From contig NZ_JNWV01000006.1 in assembly GCF_000716535.1 (NCBI RefSeq), forward strand, positions 248,001 through 312,000: a stretch of DNA of 64,000 bases. Direction: 5' to 3'. Below the pieces are notes generated by a model. That model was not told the origin of the DNA. It did not search any database and saw only the letters and a list, made by a program, of their open reading frames with translations. Shown piece by piece: positions 1 through 11,463 of this stretch (the first letter of the stretch is position 1; each line of letters starts with the position of its first letter). The stretch is from Streptomyces flaveolus. GTDB taxonomy: Bacteria > Actinomycetota > Actinomycetes > Streptomycetales > Streptomycetaceae. Both the position numbers and the translations under genes were made by a program.

Positions 1-563
1 CACCGGGCGAACTCCGCGTCGGACAGCCCTGCCGACAGCGCGAGCATCACCCCGTTCGCCAGGACGAAGCCGACCGCGGGTCCGATCTGGGGGAAGCTCG
101 ACCACAGGGCACGCCGTCCGGCAGGAGCGTGTTCGGCCGTCAACAGCACCGCCCCGCCCCACTCACCGCCGAGCCCCAGGCCCTGCAGGAAACGCAGCAC
201 GAGCAGCAGTACGGGCGCGGCCACGCCGATGGTCCCGTAGGACGGCACACAGCCGACCGCGACCGTGGAGGCGCCGGTGAGCAGCAGCGAGACGACGAGC
301 ACCGGACGTCGGCCGCGCCGGTCCCCGAGGTGCCCGAAGATCACCGAGCCCAGCGGCCGGGCCACGAACCCCACCCCGAACGTCCCGAAGGCCGCGAGCG
401 TCCCGGCGACCGGCGAGAACGTGGGGAAGAACAGCGGCCCCAGGACCAGAGCCGCCGCGGTCCCGTAGACGAAGAAGTCGTAGAACTCGATCGCTGTCCC
501 GGCGAGCGAGGCTGCGGCGAGCCGCGGCATGGACGGGGTGCTTACGGCGCGTACATCGTGCAT
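1..563 (-). CDS. MFS transporter, metabolite:H+ symporter (MHS) type, partial
   Basis: N-terminal part of a major facilitator transporter; the gene continues past the left edge. Reading the minus strand from an ATG at 563-561 gives an unbroken frame of 187 codons. The first membrane segment contains the AIEFYDFFVYGTAAALVLG stretch typical of MHS-family proton symporters (ProP/KgtP/ShiA relatives). The cytoplasmic loop 2-3 motif follows (GHLGDRRGRRPVL), and then the family's FLQGLGLGGEWGGA segment near residue 130. The substrate is probably a carboxylate or other polar metabolite, but cannot be read from this fragment. A second in-frame ATG lies 11 codons downstream, and neither start has a strong ribosome site. 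It is divergent from aroQ. Confidence 0.85.
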   Translation of the reverse strand, partial: MHDVRAVSTPSMPRLAAASLAGTAIEFYDFFVYGTAAALVLGPLFFPTFSPVAGTLAAFGTFGVGFVARPLGSVIFGHLGDRRGRRPVLVVSLLLTGASTVAVGCVPSYGTIGVAAPVLLLVLRFLQGLGLGGEWGGAVLLTAEHAPAGRRALWSSFPQIGPAVGFVLANGVMLALSAGLSDAEFAR

Positions 564-582
564 GCCGCGTCAACTACCCACA

Positions 583-619
583 GTGATCAAGGGTTACGGG
601 GGCGCGCGGAGGTGATCAC
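583..619. promoter_or_regulatory. Inverted repeat GTGATCA-N23-TGATCAC
   Basis: Perfect 7-bp inverted repeats at 583-589 and 613-619, between the divergent MFS gene and aroQ and just upstream of the MFS start. It could be an operator; no regulator gene adjoins it, so the function is a guess. Confidence 0.3.
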
Positions 620-661
620 GGGGCCTGGGTGCACGCGGTGGCGACCGGCGTGCGGGGCCGG

Positions 662-689
662 TTGTCGGCGCCGACCGGCGTGATAGACC
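662..689 (+). promoter_or_regulatory. Candidate promoter of aroQ
   Basis: TTGTCG at 662-667, a 16-nt spacer and TAGACC at 684-689 resemble a sigma-HrdB promoter. Transcription would start near 696, leaving a leader of about 45 nt that contains the aroQ ribosome site. Confidence 0.4.
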
Positions 690-740
690 GGGTGCGAGCA
701 GCGGTCGTAGACGCACCGCCACGAACGGACCGGAGGAACC

Positions 741-1214
741 GTGCCCCGCACCCTGGCCAACGCCCCGATCATGATCCTCAACGGGCCCAACCTGAACCTC
801 CTCGGTCAGCGCCAGCCCGAGATCTACGGCCACGAGACGCTGGCCGACGTGGAGGCGCTGTGCGCCAAGGCGGCGGCCGCGCACGGCGGCACGGTCGACT
901 TCCGCCAGTCCAACCACGAGGGGGAGCTGGTCGACTGGATCCACGAGGCGCGGCTGGGTCACTGCGGGATCGTCATCAACCCCGGCGCCTACTCGCACAC
1001 GTCGGTCGCCATCCTGGACGCGCTCAACACCTGTGACGGCATGCCCGTGCTGGAGGTGCACATCTCCAACATCCACCGGCGCGAATCGTTCCGGCACCAC
1101 TCCTACGTCTCGCTGCGCGCCGACGGCGTGATCGCGGGATGCGGAGTGCAGGGCTATGTGTTCGGCGTGGAGCGGGTCGCGGCACTGGTCGGGGCGGCGC
1201 GAGCGGAGGCGTGA
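741..1214 (+). CDS. aroQ: Type II 3-dehydroquinate dehydratase
   Basis: Catalyses the reversible dehydration of 3-dehydroquinate to 3-dehydroshikimate, in the shikimate pathway or in quinate catabolism. The 157-aa length and motifs fit the small type II family. [18 protein letters not shown] holds the catalytic loop with its essential Tyr. [17 protein letters not shown] follows, then [13 protein letters not shown] with the catalytic His, and [16 protein letters not shown] forms the substrate pocket. The GTG start at 741 is supported by a GGAGG ribosome site just upstream (about 732-736). The gene stands alone, away from other aro genes, so a biosynthetic or catabolic role cannot be decided from context. 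It converges on the amino-acid ABC operon, 13 nt away. Confidence 0.95.
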   Translation: MPRTLANAPIMILNGPNLNLLGQRQPEIYGHETLADVEALCAKAAAAHGGTVDFRQSNHEGELVDWIHEARLGHCGIVINPGAYSHTSVAILDALNTCDGMPVLEVHISNIHRRESFRHHSYVSLRADGVIAGCGVQGYVFGVERVAALVGAARAEA

Positions 1215-1227
1215 CCCGCGCGGGGGA

Positions 1228-2004
1228 CTACAGCCGGCCCGCCTCCACGATCCGCCGCAGGAAACGCCGCGTGCGCTCCTGCCGCGGGTCGCCGAAGACC
1301 TGCTCGGCGGTGCCGCGCTCCAGTACGACCCCGCCGTCCAGGAAGCAGACCTGGTCGGCGACGTCCCGGGCGAAGCCCATCTCGTGCGTGGCCAGCACCA
1401 TGGTCATGCCCTCGTCCTTCAGGCCACGCACCACCTCCAGCACCTCGCCCACCAGCTCGGGATCGAGCGCGGCCGTGATCTCGTCCAGCAGCAACAGCCG
1501 GGGCCGCACCGCGAGGGCCCGTACGATCGCCACACGCTGCTGCTGACCGCCGCTGAGCCGGTCCGGGTAGGCATCCGCCTTCCCGCCCAGTCCGAGGCGC
1601 TCCAGCAGCTCCCTGGCCCGTTCCTCGGCCTCCGCGCGGGAGACGCCGTGCACCCGGCGCGGCGCGAGCGTGATGTTGTCCAGCACGGTCATGTGCGGGA
1701 AGAGGTTGTACGCCTGGAAGACGACGCCGATCCGGCGCCGTACCGCGTCCTGGTCCACGCGCGGATCGGTGATCTCCTCGCCGTCCAGCCAGATGGCGCC
1801 GTCGTCGATCTCCTCCAGGAGGTTGGCGCAGCGCAGCAGCGTGGACTTGCCAGAGCCGGAGGCGCCGATCAGCGCGGTCACCGTGTGCGGGGCGACCTCG
1901 AGAGCGACGTCCCGCAGGACGACCGAGCCGCCGAAGGTCTTGCGGACGGACTCCATCCGCAGCACCGGCGCGTTGCTCACGGGCGTGTTCCCGGGCGTGC
2001 TCAC
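1228..2004 (-). CDS. Polar amino acid ABC transporter, ATP-binding protein
   Basis: ATPase that drives uptake by the adjacent permease and binding protein (GlnQ/HisP class). Visible are Walker A (GASGSGKST), the Q-loop (VVFQAYNLFPHMTV), the signature LSGGQQQRVAI, Walker B (LLLLDEITAALDP) and the switch His in ATHEMGFA. In Walker B the residues after D-E are ITAALDP, where this subfamily usually has PTSALDP; the catalytic Glu is present. I place the start at GTG 2004 rather than the longer TTG at 2019, because a GGGGAGGAG ribosome site lies 5-8 nt before it. The gene is last in a three-gene minus-strand operon and begins 19 nt after the permease stop. Confidence 0.93.
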   Translation of the reverse strand: MSTPGNTPVSNAPVLRMESVRKTFGGSVVLRDVALEVAPHTVTALIGASGSGKSTLLRCANLLEEIDDGAIWLDGEEITDPRVDQDAVRRRIGVVFQAYNLFPHMTVLDNITLAPRRVHGVSRAEAEERARELLERLGLGGKADAYPDRLSGGQQQRVAIVRALAVRPRLLLLDEITAALDPELVGEVLEVVRGLKDEGMTMVLATHEMGFARDVADQVCFLDGGVVLERGTAEQVFGDPRQERTRRFLRRIVEAGRL

Positions 2005-2023
2005 AGGGCTCCTCCCCAAGCGC

Positions 2024-2959
2024 TCACAGGGACCCTCCCTGGGCCCGCCGCCGGTCCATCCGGGCCGTCACCCAGTCGGTGAACCGGGTCATCGGGATGG
2101 TCAGCGCCACGAACACCAGCCCCGCGACGATGTACGGCGTGTAGTTCAGACTGCGGCCCACGATGATGTCGGCCGCCCGTACGGCGTCCACCGCACCCCC
2201 GATGGAGACCAGACCGGTGTCCTTCTGCAACGACACCAGGTCGTTGAGCAGCGGCGGCACCTGGCGGCGCACCGCCTGTGGCAGGACGACGTGGCGCAGG
2301 GCCTGCCGGTTGGTCAGGCCCAGTGAGCGCGCCGCGGCACGCTGCGAGGGGTGGATCGACTCGATGCCGGCCCGGAACACCTCCGCCACGTACGCCGAGT
2401 ACGTCAGCGTCAGCGCCGTACCACCGAGCAGCACCGGATCGACCGTCACGCCCTGCAGCCGTAGCGCCGGCACACCCAGGACCACGATCATCAGGTTGAT
2501 GATCAGCGGCAGACCGCGGAAGAAGTCGGTGTACGCCGCCGCCAGCACCCGCAGCGGGAAGAAGACCGGACCGCGCAGGGTGCGCGCGACGGCGATCAGC
2601 ATGCCCAGGACCAGAACGGCGGCACCGCAGACGAGCAGCAGACGGACGTTCAGCCACAGCCCTTCGAGGACCTTCGGGAACGCCTCACGCGCGTAATGCG
2701 CGCTGAAGAACGTCTCCTTGGTGCGCGGCCAGCCCGGTGCGTTGACGACGACCAGGTAGAGCAGGACGGCCGTGGCGAGCGTCGAGACGGCCGCGACGGT
2801 CGTGGCGCGGCGGGCACGCGCGCGTTTGTAGCGCTCACGCGCCAGCCGCCGCTCGGACGGCGCGTAGCCGTCGCCCGCGACACCGTCGCCGGTGCCGCCG
2901 GTCATGTCCCCCTTGTCGGCCGCCCCCTCCGGGGCCGACTCTCCCTTGGTGACCGTCAC
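2024..2959 (-). CDS. Polar amino acid ABC transporter, permease
   Basis: Inner-membrane permease of the HisMQ family, 311 aa from GTG 2959. The start overlaps the binding-protein stop codon (GTGA), which implies translational coupling; a longer frame to 3058 exists but would run through the upstream gene. A hydrophilic, Arg-rich N-terminus of about 75 residues precedes the first membrane segment, which is longer than in enteric homologues. The EAA loop (ESIHPSQRAAARSLGLT ... VVLPQAVRR), which contacts the ATPase, is clear. Only one permease gene is present, so the channel is probably a homodimer. Substrate range (Glu, Gln, His, Arg or similar) cannot be assigned. Confidence 0.92.
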   Translation of the reverse strand: MTVTKGESAPEGAADKGDMTGGTGDGVAGDGYAPSERRLARERYKRARARRATTVAAVSTLATAVLLYLVVVNAPGWPRTKETFFSAHYAREAFPKVLEGLWLNVRLLLVCGAAVLVLGMLIAVARTLRGPVFFPLRVLAAAYTDFFRGLPLIINLMIVVLGVPALRLQGVTVDPVLLGGTALTLTYSAYVAEVFRAGIESIHPSQRAAARSLGLTNRQALRHVVLPQAVRRQVPPLLNDLVSLQKDTGLVSIGGAVDAVRAADIIVGRSLNYTPYIVAGLVFVALTIPMTRFTDWVTARMDRRRAQGGSL

Positions 2960-3840
2960 TTGAGCACCGGGGCGTCGACGGCGTCCGAGAGCCACTGCTT
3001 CTCGATCCCGGCCAGTGTGCCGTCCTTGCGGAGGGCGTCGACGGCGCCGCTCACGCACGAGGTCAGCGCACTGCCCTTGTCCAGTACGAGCCCGAACTGC
3101 TCGGGCGCGCCGCCCTGGTTCTCGAACTGGCCGACGATCCTGGCGTTCGTCACCTCGGCGGCCGTGATGTAGAAAGCGGTCGGCAGGTCCGTGACGATGG
3201 CGTCGACCTGGCCGTTCTTCAGCGCGGACTTCGCCTGGTCGTTCTTGGCGTAGACGGCCGCGTCCTGTGCCGGCTTCACGAGGTCGGTGATGTAGTCGAG
3301 GCTCGTGGTGCCGACCTGGGCGCCCAGCTTCAGCTTCTTGAGGTCCGCGATGCTCTTCGCCCCGGCGGCCTTACTGCCCTTCAGGGCGATGACCGCCTGG
3401 CGCACGTCGTAGTAACCGGAGGAGAAGTCCACGGCCTTCTTGCGCTCGGCGCTGATCGACACCTGGTTGATGTCGAAGTCGAACGTCTTCACCCCGGGCG
3501 CGAACGCCTTGTTGAACGGCACGCTCTGCCAGACGACCGCGCTCTTGTCGTACCCCAGTTGCTTCGCCACGGCGTAGGCGACGGCCGACTCGAAGCCCTT
3601 GCCGTTGGCGGGCTTGTCGTCCTTGAACCAGGGCTCGTACGCCGGTTCGTCCGTCGCGATCGTCAGTTTCCCGGCCGTCTTGGTGGCGAGCTTTCCCTTG
3701 GCGCAGCTCTTCGCGGCCGACCCGGACGGGGCGGCCGACGCCTTGTCCTCGGGCTGCGGAGCGCAGCCGACGGCGGTGGCGAGCAGGGCTACGGTGACGG
3801 CGGCGGCCGCGCGGCGCAGGGCGCGAGGGGCAGGATGCAT
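2956..3840 (-). CDS. Amino acid ABC transporter substrate-binding lipoprotein
   Basis: Extracytoplasmic binding protein of the polar amino-acid family (SBP_bac_3), 294 aa, first gene of the operon. The signal peptide ends in lipobox AVGC, so Cys26 is the likely lipidation site. The mature part begins with the usual binding-domain strand (GKLTIATDEPAYEPWF). It continues with GFESAVAYAVAKQLG and FDFDINQVSISAERKKAVDFS, the segment that shapes the amino-acid pocket. The ATG at 3840 is the natural start. Transcription should begin in the 460-nt region to the right. Confidence 0.93.
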   Translation of the reverse strand: MHPAPRALRRAAAAVTVALLATAVGCAPQPEDKASAAPSGSAAKSCAKGKLATKTAGKLTIATDEPAYEPWFKDDKPANGKGFESAVAYAVAKQLGYDKSAVVWQSVPFNKAFAPGVKTFDFDINQVSISAERKKAVDFSSGYYDVRQAVIALKGSKAAGAKSIADLKKLKLGAQVGTTSLDYITDLVKPAQDAAVYAKNDQAKSALKNGQVDAIVTDLPTAFYITAAEVTNARIVGQFENQGGAPEQFGLVLDKGSALTSCVSGAVDALRKDGTLAGIEKQWLSDAVDAPVLK

Positions 3841-4301
3841 GGCGGGAGACTGGCAGCGAACGCGGCGTCTGTCCAGGTCACGGCGGTGGTTGTCCGCATA
3901 CTGGGAACGGGTGTTGCGGCCGTGTGAACGCCCGCCCGCAGCCCACGCGCGCGCGTGGGCTGAGCCTGGGCCGCCGGCCGAGGGCGGGGTTGGAGACCGG
4001 CGGCCCCTACCGCTCAGGAGCCGTCATCCTGCGCGGGGCTCCTACCAGTTGACTGCGGTCGACCGGTCTCCGGGAGTGCGCACAGGGGCCCGTTGCGTGC
4101 GAAAGGTTCACACGGGGCGCGCGGAGGGGTGGTGCACGCCGGGCGCTTGCACGGCGCGCGCTCGGCGCACGCGCAACTGTCGCGCGTAGGGCGCGCGTAC
4201 GGCCTGTGCGCCGGGCGCAGCCTGGCACACGAGCCGGCCGGTGGTGCGAGCCGGTCGGGGAGGCTGGCCGGTCGGCGGACACGAGCCGGGCGGCACCCCG
4301 C
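3841..4301. other. 461-nt non-coding interval
   Basis: No believable gene on either strand; short open frames here are products of high GC. It should hold the promoter of the amino-acid ABC operon (transcribed leftwards) and the 3' end of the metallo-hydrolase transcript. Two strong hairpins at 3940-4006 are listed separately. The part from about 4130 to 4230 is rich in short CGCGCG/GGCGCGCG runs. I see no clear -35/-10 pair. Confidence 0.6.
3940..4006 (-). terminator. Two adjacent hairpins, probable terminator
   Basis: A perfect 22-bp palindrome at 3940-3961 (half AGCCCACGCGC) is followed by a 10-bp stem at 3968-3977 / 3997-4006 (GGGCCGCCGG with its complement). They lie between the 3' end of the metallo-hydrolase gene and the start of the binding-protein gene, both transcribed leftwards. 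Termination of the former is therefore the simplest role; a regulatory role for the ABC operon cannot be excluded. Confidence 0.5.
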
Positions 4302-4958
4302 TCACCACCCGCGCGCGTGCCACTCAGGCAGATGCGGCCGTTCCGCGCCCAGCGTGGTGTCGTTGCCGTGCCCGGGATAGACCCACGTCTCGTCCGGCAG
4401 CACGCCGAAGAGCTTCGTCTCCACGTCGTGGATCAGGCTGGCGAACGCCTTGGGGTCCTTGCGCGTGTTGCCGACACCACCGGGGAAGAGGCAGTCGCCG
4501 GTGAAGACGTGCGGGTGGCCGTGCGGGTCGTCGTAGACCAGCGCGATCGATCCGGGCGTGTGCCCCACCAGATGGCGCGCGGTGAGTTCCACGCGGCCCA
4601 CCCTGATGACGTCGCCGTCGTCGACGAGGACGTCGGTGGGCACCGGGATGCCGGGGGCATCGTCGCGTCCGGCGTACGTACGCGCGCCCGTGGCCGTGAC
4701 GACCTCGGCGAGCGCCTGCCAGTGGTCGCCGTGCTGGTGCGTGGTGACGACGGACGCGATGCCGTCGTCACCGATCATGCCGAGGAGCACCTCCGCCTCG
4801 CTGGCGGCGTCGATCAGGAGCTGCTCGTCGGTGGCCCGGCAGCGCAGCAGATAGGCGTTGTTGTCCATCGGGCCGACCGCGATCTTGGTGATCATCAGGT
4901 CTTTCAGCTCGTGCACATCCGCCGGTCCGCCGACCCTGACCTCTCCGGAGTACGTCAT
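4302..4958 (-). CDS. MBL-fold metallo-hydrolase, glyoxalase II-like
   Basis: Metallo-beta-lactamase-fold hydrolase of the hydroxyacylglutathione-hydrolase-like group, 218 aa. Metal ligands are visible as TTHQHGDHWQAL (HxHxDH), His in ARHLVGHTPGS, Asp in VFTGDCLFPGG and His in VYPGHGNDT. These are the full set expected for a dinuclear site. Actinomycetes use mycothiol rather than glutathione, so the natural thioester substrate may be mycothiol-linked; that is inference. The ATG at 4958 is adopted; internal Met codons near residue 22 (MITKIAVG) are where many homologues begin, so the first 20 residues are uncertain. Confidence 0.85.
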   Translation of the reverse strand: MTYSGEVRVGGPADVHELKDLMITKIAVGPMDNNAYLLRCRATDEQLLIDAASEAEVLLGMIGDDGIASVVTTHQHGDHWQALAEVVTATGARTYAGRDDAPGIPVPTDVLVDDGDVIRVGRVELTARHLVGHTPGSIALVYDDPHGHPHVFTGDCLFPGGVGNTRKDPKAFASLIHDVETKLFGVLPDETWVYPGHGNDTTLGAERPHLPEWHARGW

Positions 4959-5013
4959 GACGGTCAGCCTATAGCGCGGGAGTGGTCCCGGCGGACGGCC
5001 GCCCTGGTCGGCC

Positions 5014-5700
5014 CTACAGCGGAGGCAGTTTCGGCAGCGCCCCGCCCCGCACCTTCAGTGCCGCCCCGTCGCGGCGCCCGGCGAGCCAGCCCACAAGCTC
5101 CGCCGGCCGGCCGGTGACCGTGATCGCGGGCTCGTCCGCCGCGCGCCCGGTCGTCCACGCGCGCGTGCCGTCCGTGATGCGGGTCTGCGGGACGTCGGGG
5201 TTCCCGGAGAACCGCTCGGCGAGGAAGCCGGTCTCCCGCTCGAGAAACTCCGCCGGAAGATCCTCCAGCTCGTACCCGATCCCGAGGTCGGCGTGGTGCA
5301 GCTCCACCTCCACCCACCGGCGGAACGGCACCCGGGACGCGGAGTCGGTGACTCCGTTGCGCAGCTCCACCGTGCGCGTCCAGTCCGCGGGCGCCTCCCC
5401 GGCCGCCTGGAAGCGGGCCGCGCTGTCCCGGAGGTCGGCGAGCTGGACCTCCAAGGGCCGCGGGGCGTCCCGCTCGATGTCGGCGTCCCGCACCTCGGCG
5501 CTCGCGTACATGGGACGGCCCTGGAGGACGTTCACGAGCGCGTCCGCGTTGCGGGCGAGATGGGCGAGCACGTGCCCGCGGCTCCAGCCCGGAAGCCGTG
5601 ACGACTCGGCGAGCGATGCGTTGTCCATCGTGGCGACCGCGGTGAGGAGCCGATCCGTCGCTTCCCGTACACAGGCCAGGTCATGAGCGTGATCCATCAT
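5014..5700 (-). CDS. Maleylpyruvate isomerase-family, mycothiol-dependent enzyme
   Basis: Member of the DinB-like mycothiol-dependent maleylpyruvate isomerase family. Such proteins are common in actinomycetes and usually of unknown substrate. From the ATG at 5700 (an ATG-ATG pair) the protein is 228 aa. The N-terminal metal-binding helix bundle shows LPGWSRGHVLAHLARNADAL, with the conserved His; a second helix carries VEVELHHADLG, giving the other His ligands. A short C-terminal domain ends in GGALPKLPPL. A frame to 5907 is longer, but it would cross the promoter described at 5708-5736. The gene is divergent from uvrA. No ring-cleavage genes are nearby, so a catabolic role is not supported. 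Confidence 0.82.
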   Translation of the reverse strand: MMDHAHDLACVREATDRLLTAVATMDNASLAESSRLPGWSRGHVLAHLARNADALVNVLQGRPMYASAEVRDADIERDAPRPLEVQLADLRDSAARFQAAGEAPADWTRTVELRNGVTDSASRVPFRRWVEVELHHADLGIGYELEDLPAEFLERETGFLAERFSGNPDVPQTRITDGTRAWTTGRAADEPAITVTGRPAELVGWLAGRRDGAALKVRGGALPKLPPL

Positions 5701-5707
5701 GACGCCG

Positions 5708-5736
5708 ACCCTAGTCCGGCCACACCTTCGGGTGAA
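5708..5736 (-). promoter_or_regulatory. Leaderless promoter of the isomerase-family gene
   Basis: On the minus strand, TTCACC (5736-5731), a 17-nt spacer and TAGGGT (5713-5708) are followed 7 nt later by the ATG at 5700. No ribosome site is present, so the transcript probably starts at the initiation codon. Confidence 0.6.
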
Positions 5737-5924
5737 GGTGACGAACGCCGCCCGCAAATCGAATGCACGTGCTATATGGTCGAGGGCGGCGTCGGGCATG
5801 CTGGAGGGTCGGGGGTTGTTATGCAACCGGGCAATCCGACCGGCGTTGTCAGTGGCTCCCCCTAGTCTGAAGAAGCACGGGGGCCCCGCCCCTGTCACTT
5901 CTCTCAAGAAAGGTGCGGACCGGC

Positions 5925-8951
<3,027 letters not shown>

Positions 8952-8977
8952 GTCGTTCTGACATAGCGTCAAAAATT

Positions 8978-9010
8978 CGGCGCCCCGCGGGAACTCCCCG
9001 CGGGGCGCCG
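8978..9010. terminator. Bidirectional terminator between uvrA and sugar kinase
   Basis: Perfect 13-bp stem (8978-8990 with 8998-9010) and a 7-nt loop, preceded by AAAAATT and followed by TTCGTT. It sits between convergent genes and can serve both strands. Confidence 0.85.
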
Positions 9011-9110
9011 TTCGTTCCACCATCAGCCAGCCCGGTCCAGCGGTCCGACAGGTCCCCGCGCACCGCAGGCCCGGCCGTACCTTGTCAACAGCACAGGGAA
9101 AGCAGACCGA

Positions 9111-10031
9111 TCACAGCGCGGCCGAACCGCCCAGCTCCGCCGCGTACGGCGGCTCGGCCCCCGCCCGCGAGCAGGTGATCGCCGCCGCCCGTGCCGCGAA
9201 GCGCAGCAGCCGTGTCCATCCCTCCGTCCCGAGGTCGGCCAGCGCTTCCGCGGACAGCGCGTCCCGGGCGGCCAGCCCGTGCAGCAAGGCCGCGTTCACC
9301 GTGTCACCGGCGCCGATGGTGTCCACGACGTCGACCTTCTCACCCGGCACGGAGTGCTCCCCACCGTCCCGGGTGAACACGGTCAGACCGTCGCCGCCCC
9401 GCGTGACCACCACGGCCGCCGGTCCCGCGGCCAGCCACTCGCTCGGGGTGCCGCCGAGCCACGCCGCGTCCTCCGCGGACAGCTTCAACAGGGTCACCGA
9501 GGGCAGCCAGCTCTTGAAACGCGCCCGGTAGGCGTCCGCGTCCGGGATGAGTCCCGCCCGGATGTTGGGATCGAGAGCGGTGAACAGCCCCTGTCCGGCA
9601 GCGGTCCGCATCAGCTCCTCGTACGCGCTCGCACCCGGTTCCAGGACGAGCGAGCAGGTACCGAAGGACACCGCCCGGGTGCCGGCGGGGAGCGCGGTGG
9701 GGGCGGTGAACAGACGGTCGGCGGTGCCCTCGACATAGAAGGAGTAGGCGGCCGAACCGTCGGTGTCGAGCGTGGCCACGGCGAGGGTCGTCGGCTCCGG
9801 CCCCCGCTGGACACCGGACACATCGACGCCGGCCCGCCGCAGCCCGTCCAGCAGGGCCTCGCCGAAGGCGTCGTCCGACGTCCGGGAGCAGAAGGCGGTG
9901 CGGGAGCCGAGCCTGCCCAGCGCCACGGCGGTGTTGTACGGGCCGCCGCCGAGCGCCGGCTTCAGGCCCGCGAGGGCACCGGAGCCCTGCGGTACCAGGT
10001 CGATCAGTGCCTCACCGGCGACGACGATCAC
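9111..10031 (-). CDS. PfkB-family carbohydrate kinase (fructokinase-like)
   Basis: Ribokinase/PfkB-family sugar kinase, 306 aa from GTG 10031, which overlaps the stop of the lacI-type gene (GTGA). A longer open frame to 10295 lies inside that gene and is not used. Family signatures are visible. The N-terminal GEALIDLVPQ and the sugar-binding GGGPYNTAVALGRLG come first. The C-terminal DTIGAGDTVNAALLHG carries the anion hole and catalytic Asp. The protein most resembles bacterial fructokinases. Co-transcription with a LacI-type repressor suggests that the kinase's sugar or its phosphate is the inducer. No transporter is adjacent, so the sugar must enter by a system encoded elsewhere. Confidence 0.9.
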   Translation of the reverse strand: MIVVAGEALIDLVPQGSGALAGLKPALGGGPYNTAVALGRLGSRTAFCSRTSDDAFGEALLDGLRRAGVDVSGVQRGPEPTTLAVATLDTDGSAAYSFYVEGTADRLFTAPTALPAGTRAVSFGTCSLVLEPGASAYEELMRTAAGQGLFTALDPNIRAGLIPDADAYRARFKSWLPSVTLLKLSAEDAAWLGGTPSEWLAAGPAAVVVTRGGDGLTVFTRDGGEHSVPGEKVDVVDTIGAGDTVNAALLHGLAARDALSAEALADLGTEGWTRLLRFAARAAAITCSRAGAEPPYAAELGGSAAL

Positions 10032-11164
10032 GAGGCGGTTCCCTTCTCGGCAAGCGTGGATGATGCAAAGGCCCCGGCGGCACCGCTGCCGTTGCCCGGC
10101 TCCTCCGGGCAGCCGCAGGACGTGCGGTGGACGAACGCGCACGGCAGCCGGACCGTCCGCGCCGGCCGGTCCGGCTCGGCCAGACGATCCAGCAGCACCC
10201 GGACGGCCCGGGCGCCCAACTCCCGGCTGGGCTGGGCGATGGCGGTCAGCCGGGGCGAGAACAGATCGGCCCAGGCGAAGTCGTCGAAGCAGCACAGGGC
10301 GAGGTCGTCCGGCACGGACCGGCCGTGCCGGCGCAGCGCGCGCAGCGCGCCGATGGTCATCGCGTTGTTGGCGGTGACGAGTGCGGTGGGCGGATCGGAC
10401 AGGGCGAGCAGGCCGGCCGTGGCCCGCTCGGCCCCGGCGGACTCCGAGTTGCCGTACACGAGGAGACGCTCGTCGTATGCCAGACCGGCCGCGGTGAGAC
10501 CCTCCTGGTAGCCGGAGACGCGCTCACTGGTGGTACTGAGCCCGGGCAGGCCCGCGACCAGCGCGATCCGGCGGTGCCCCAGCCCGGCGAGGTGGGCCAC
10601 GAGCAGGGCCGTCGGTGCGGCACTCTCGGCACAGACCTGGTCGAAACACGGGGTGCCCGGCGAAGGGGCGGCACCGTCCGGACCGTCGCCCGGCGCGATG
10701 TCCTCCGTCGCGCGGGCGTCGACCAGCCGGTCCAGGAACACCGTCGGTACGCCGTGGCGGCGCAGGTAACCGACGAGGTCACTCGGGTCCGGGGACGGGG
10801 CGACGATCATGCCGTCCACCCGGCGTTCATGGAGGAGCTGCACGACCTTGCGCTCGTGCCGGGGGTCGTCGTGCGGATCCGCGATGAGCAGGCTGTAGCC
10901 CGCCTCCAGGGCGGCGGCCTCGACGCCTTGGAGGATCTCCGTGAAGTACGGGTTGCTGATGGCCGACACCGCGAGGCCGATGGAGCGGGTGCGCGAGGTC
11001 ACCAGGGAGCGGGCCAGGGTGTTCGGGGTGTAGCCGAGGGCGTCGACGGCGTCGAGCACGGCCTGGCGGGTATGGGGGAGCACCGGACGCGTGCCGTTGA
11101 GCACGTGGGAGACGGTCGCCACGGAGACCCCGGCAGTACGGGCGACATCCGCCATGGTGGCCAT
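10028..11164 (-). CDS. LacI-family transcriptional regulator
   Basis: Repressor of sugar utilisation, 378 aa. The N-terminal helix-turn-helix and hinge are textbook LacI: MADVARTAGVSVATVSHVLN, then LGYTPNTLARSLVTSRTRSIG. The periplasmic-binding-protein-like effector domain follows (IGLAVSAISNPYFTEILQGVE ... VDGMIVAPSPDP ... CFDDFAWADLFSPRLTAI). A Gly/Pro/Asp-rich insert of about 25 residues near position 160 is unusual. The C-terminal tail holds a CGCPEEPGNG segment. The first ATG (11164) has an AAGGGAG ribosome site; a second ATG is three codons on. The operator at 11255-11280 and the coupled sugar kinase suggest an autoregulated operon. Confidence 0.93.
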   Translation of the reverse strand: MATMADVARTAGVSVATVSHVLNGTRPVLPHTRQAVLDAVDALGYTPNTLARSLVTSRTRSIGLAVSAISNPYFTEILQGVEAAALEAGYSLLIADPHDDPRHERKVVQLLHERRVDGMIVAPSPDPSDLVGYLRRHGVPTVFLDRLVDARATEDIAPGDGPDGAAPSPGTPCFDQVCAESAAPTALLVAHLAGLGHRRIALVAGLPGLSTTSERVSGYQEGLTAAGLAYDERLLVYGNSESAGAERATAGLLALSDPPTALVTANNAMTIGALRALRRHGRSVPDDLALCCFDDFAWADLFSPRLTAIAQPSRELGARAVRVLLDRLAEPDRPARTVRLPCAFVHRTSCGCPEEPGNGSGAAGAFASSTLAEKGTAS

Positions 11165-11254
11165 CGCGCTCCCTTTCCTGAGCCGGCCGTTGGGTCGGCG
11201 CCGGCTCCGGTCATCTCAGCTTCCGGCCGGACGTTATCCCATGGCCCTGCTCCG

Positions 11255-11280
11255 CGTAAACGCTTACGTAAGCGTTTACG
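11255..11280. promoter_or_regulatory. 26-bp perfect palindrome, tandem LacI-type operators
   Basis: Perfect 26-bp palindrome whose left half is CGTAAACGCTTAC. It can be read as two abutting 12-bp LacI-family sites, 11256-11267 (GTAAACGCTTAC) and 11268-11279 (GTAAGCGTTTAC), each with the central CG typical of this family. It lies 91 nt upstream of the lacI-type gene and 184 nt upstream of the divergent Rieske gene, so the regulator may control both directions. Confidence 0.8.
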
Positions 11281-11463
11281 TCCGGCAAGCGTCCTCATTC
11301 CACCCCCTAGACCGGCCTGCATGCCGCTTGGCCGGTAACCCGGCCCGCCCGCATCCAGCGCGGGCCCCGCCTCCGGAGCGCCCGCGCGGCCCCCCGCTCG
11401 GAGACCGCCCCCTCTGCCCGGGTATCGTCCACCCTGCACACCCCTTGACCAGTGGAGTTCCAG

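Noticed and set aside
4130..4240. CG-rich repeats near 4.2 kb as a regulatory array
   Set aside because: Short imprecise CGCGCG runs, expected in such high-GC sequence, with no regular spacing.
5701..5924. LexA (SOS) box upstream of uvrA
   Set aside because: No GAAC-N4-GTTC-like palindrome is present in the interval; the nearest match (CGAATGCACGTGC) is too poor.
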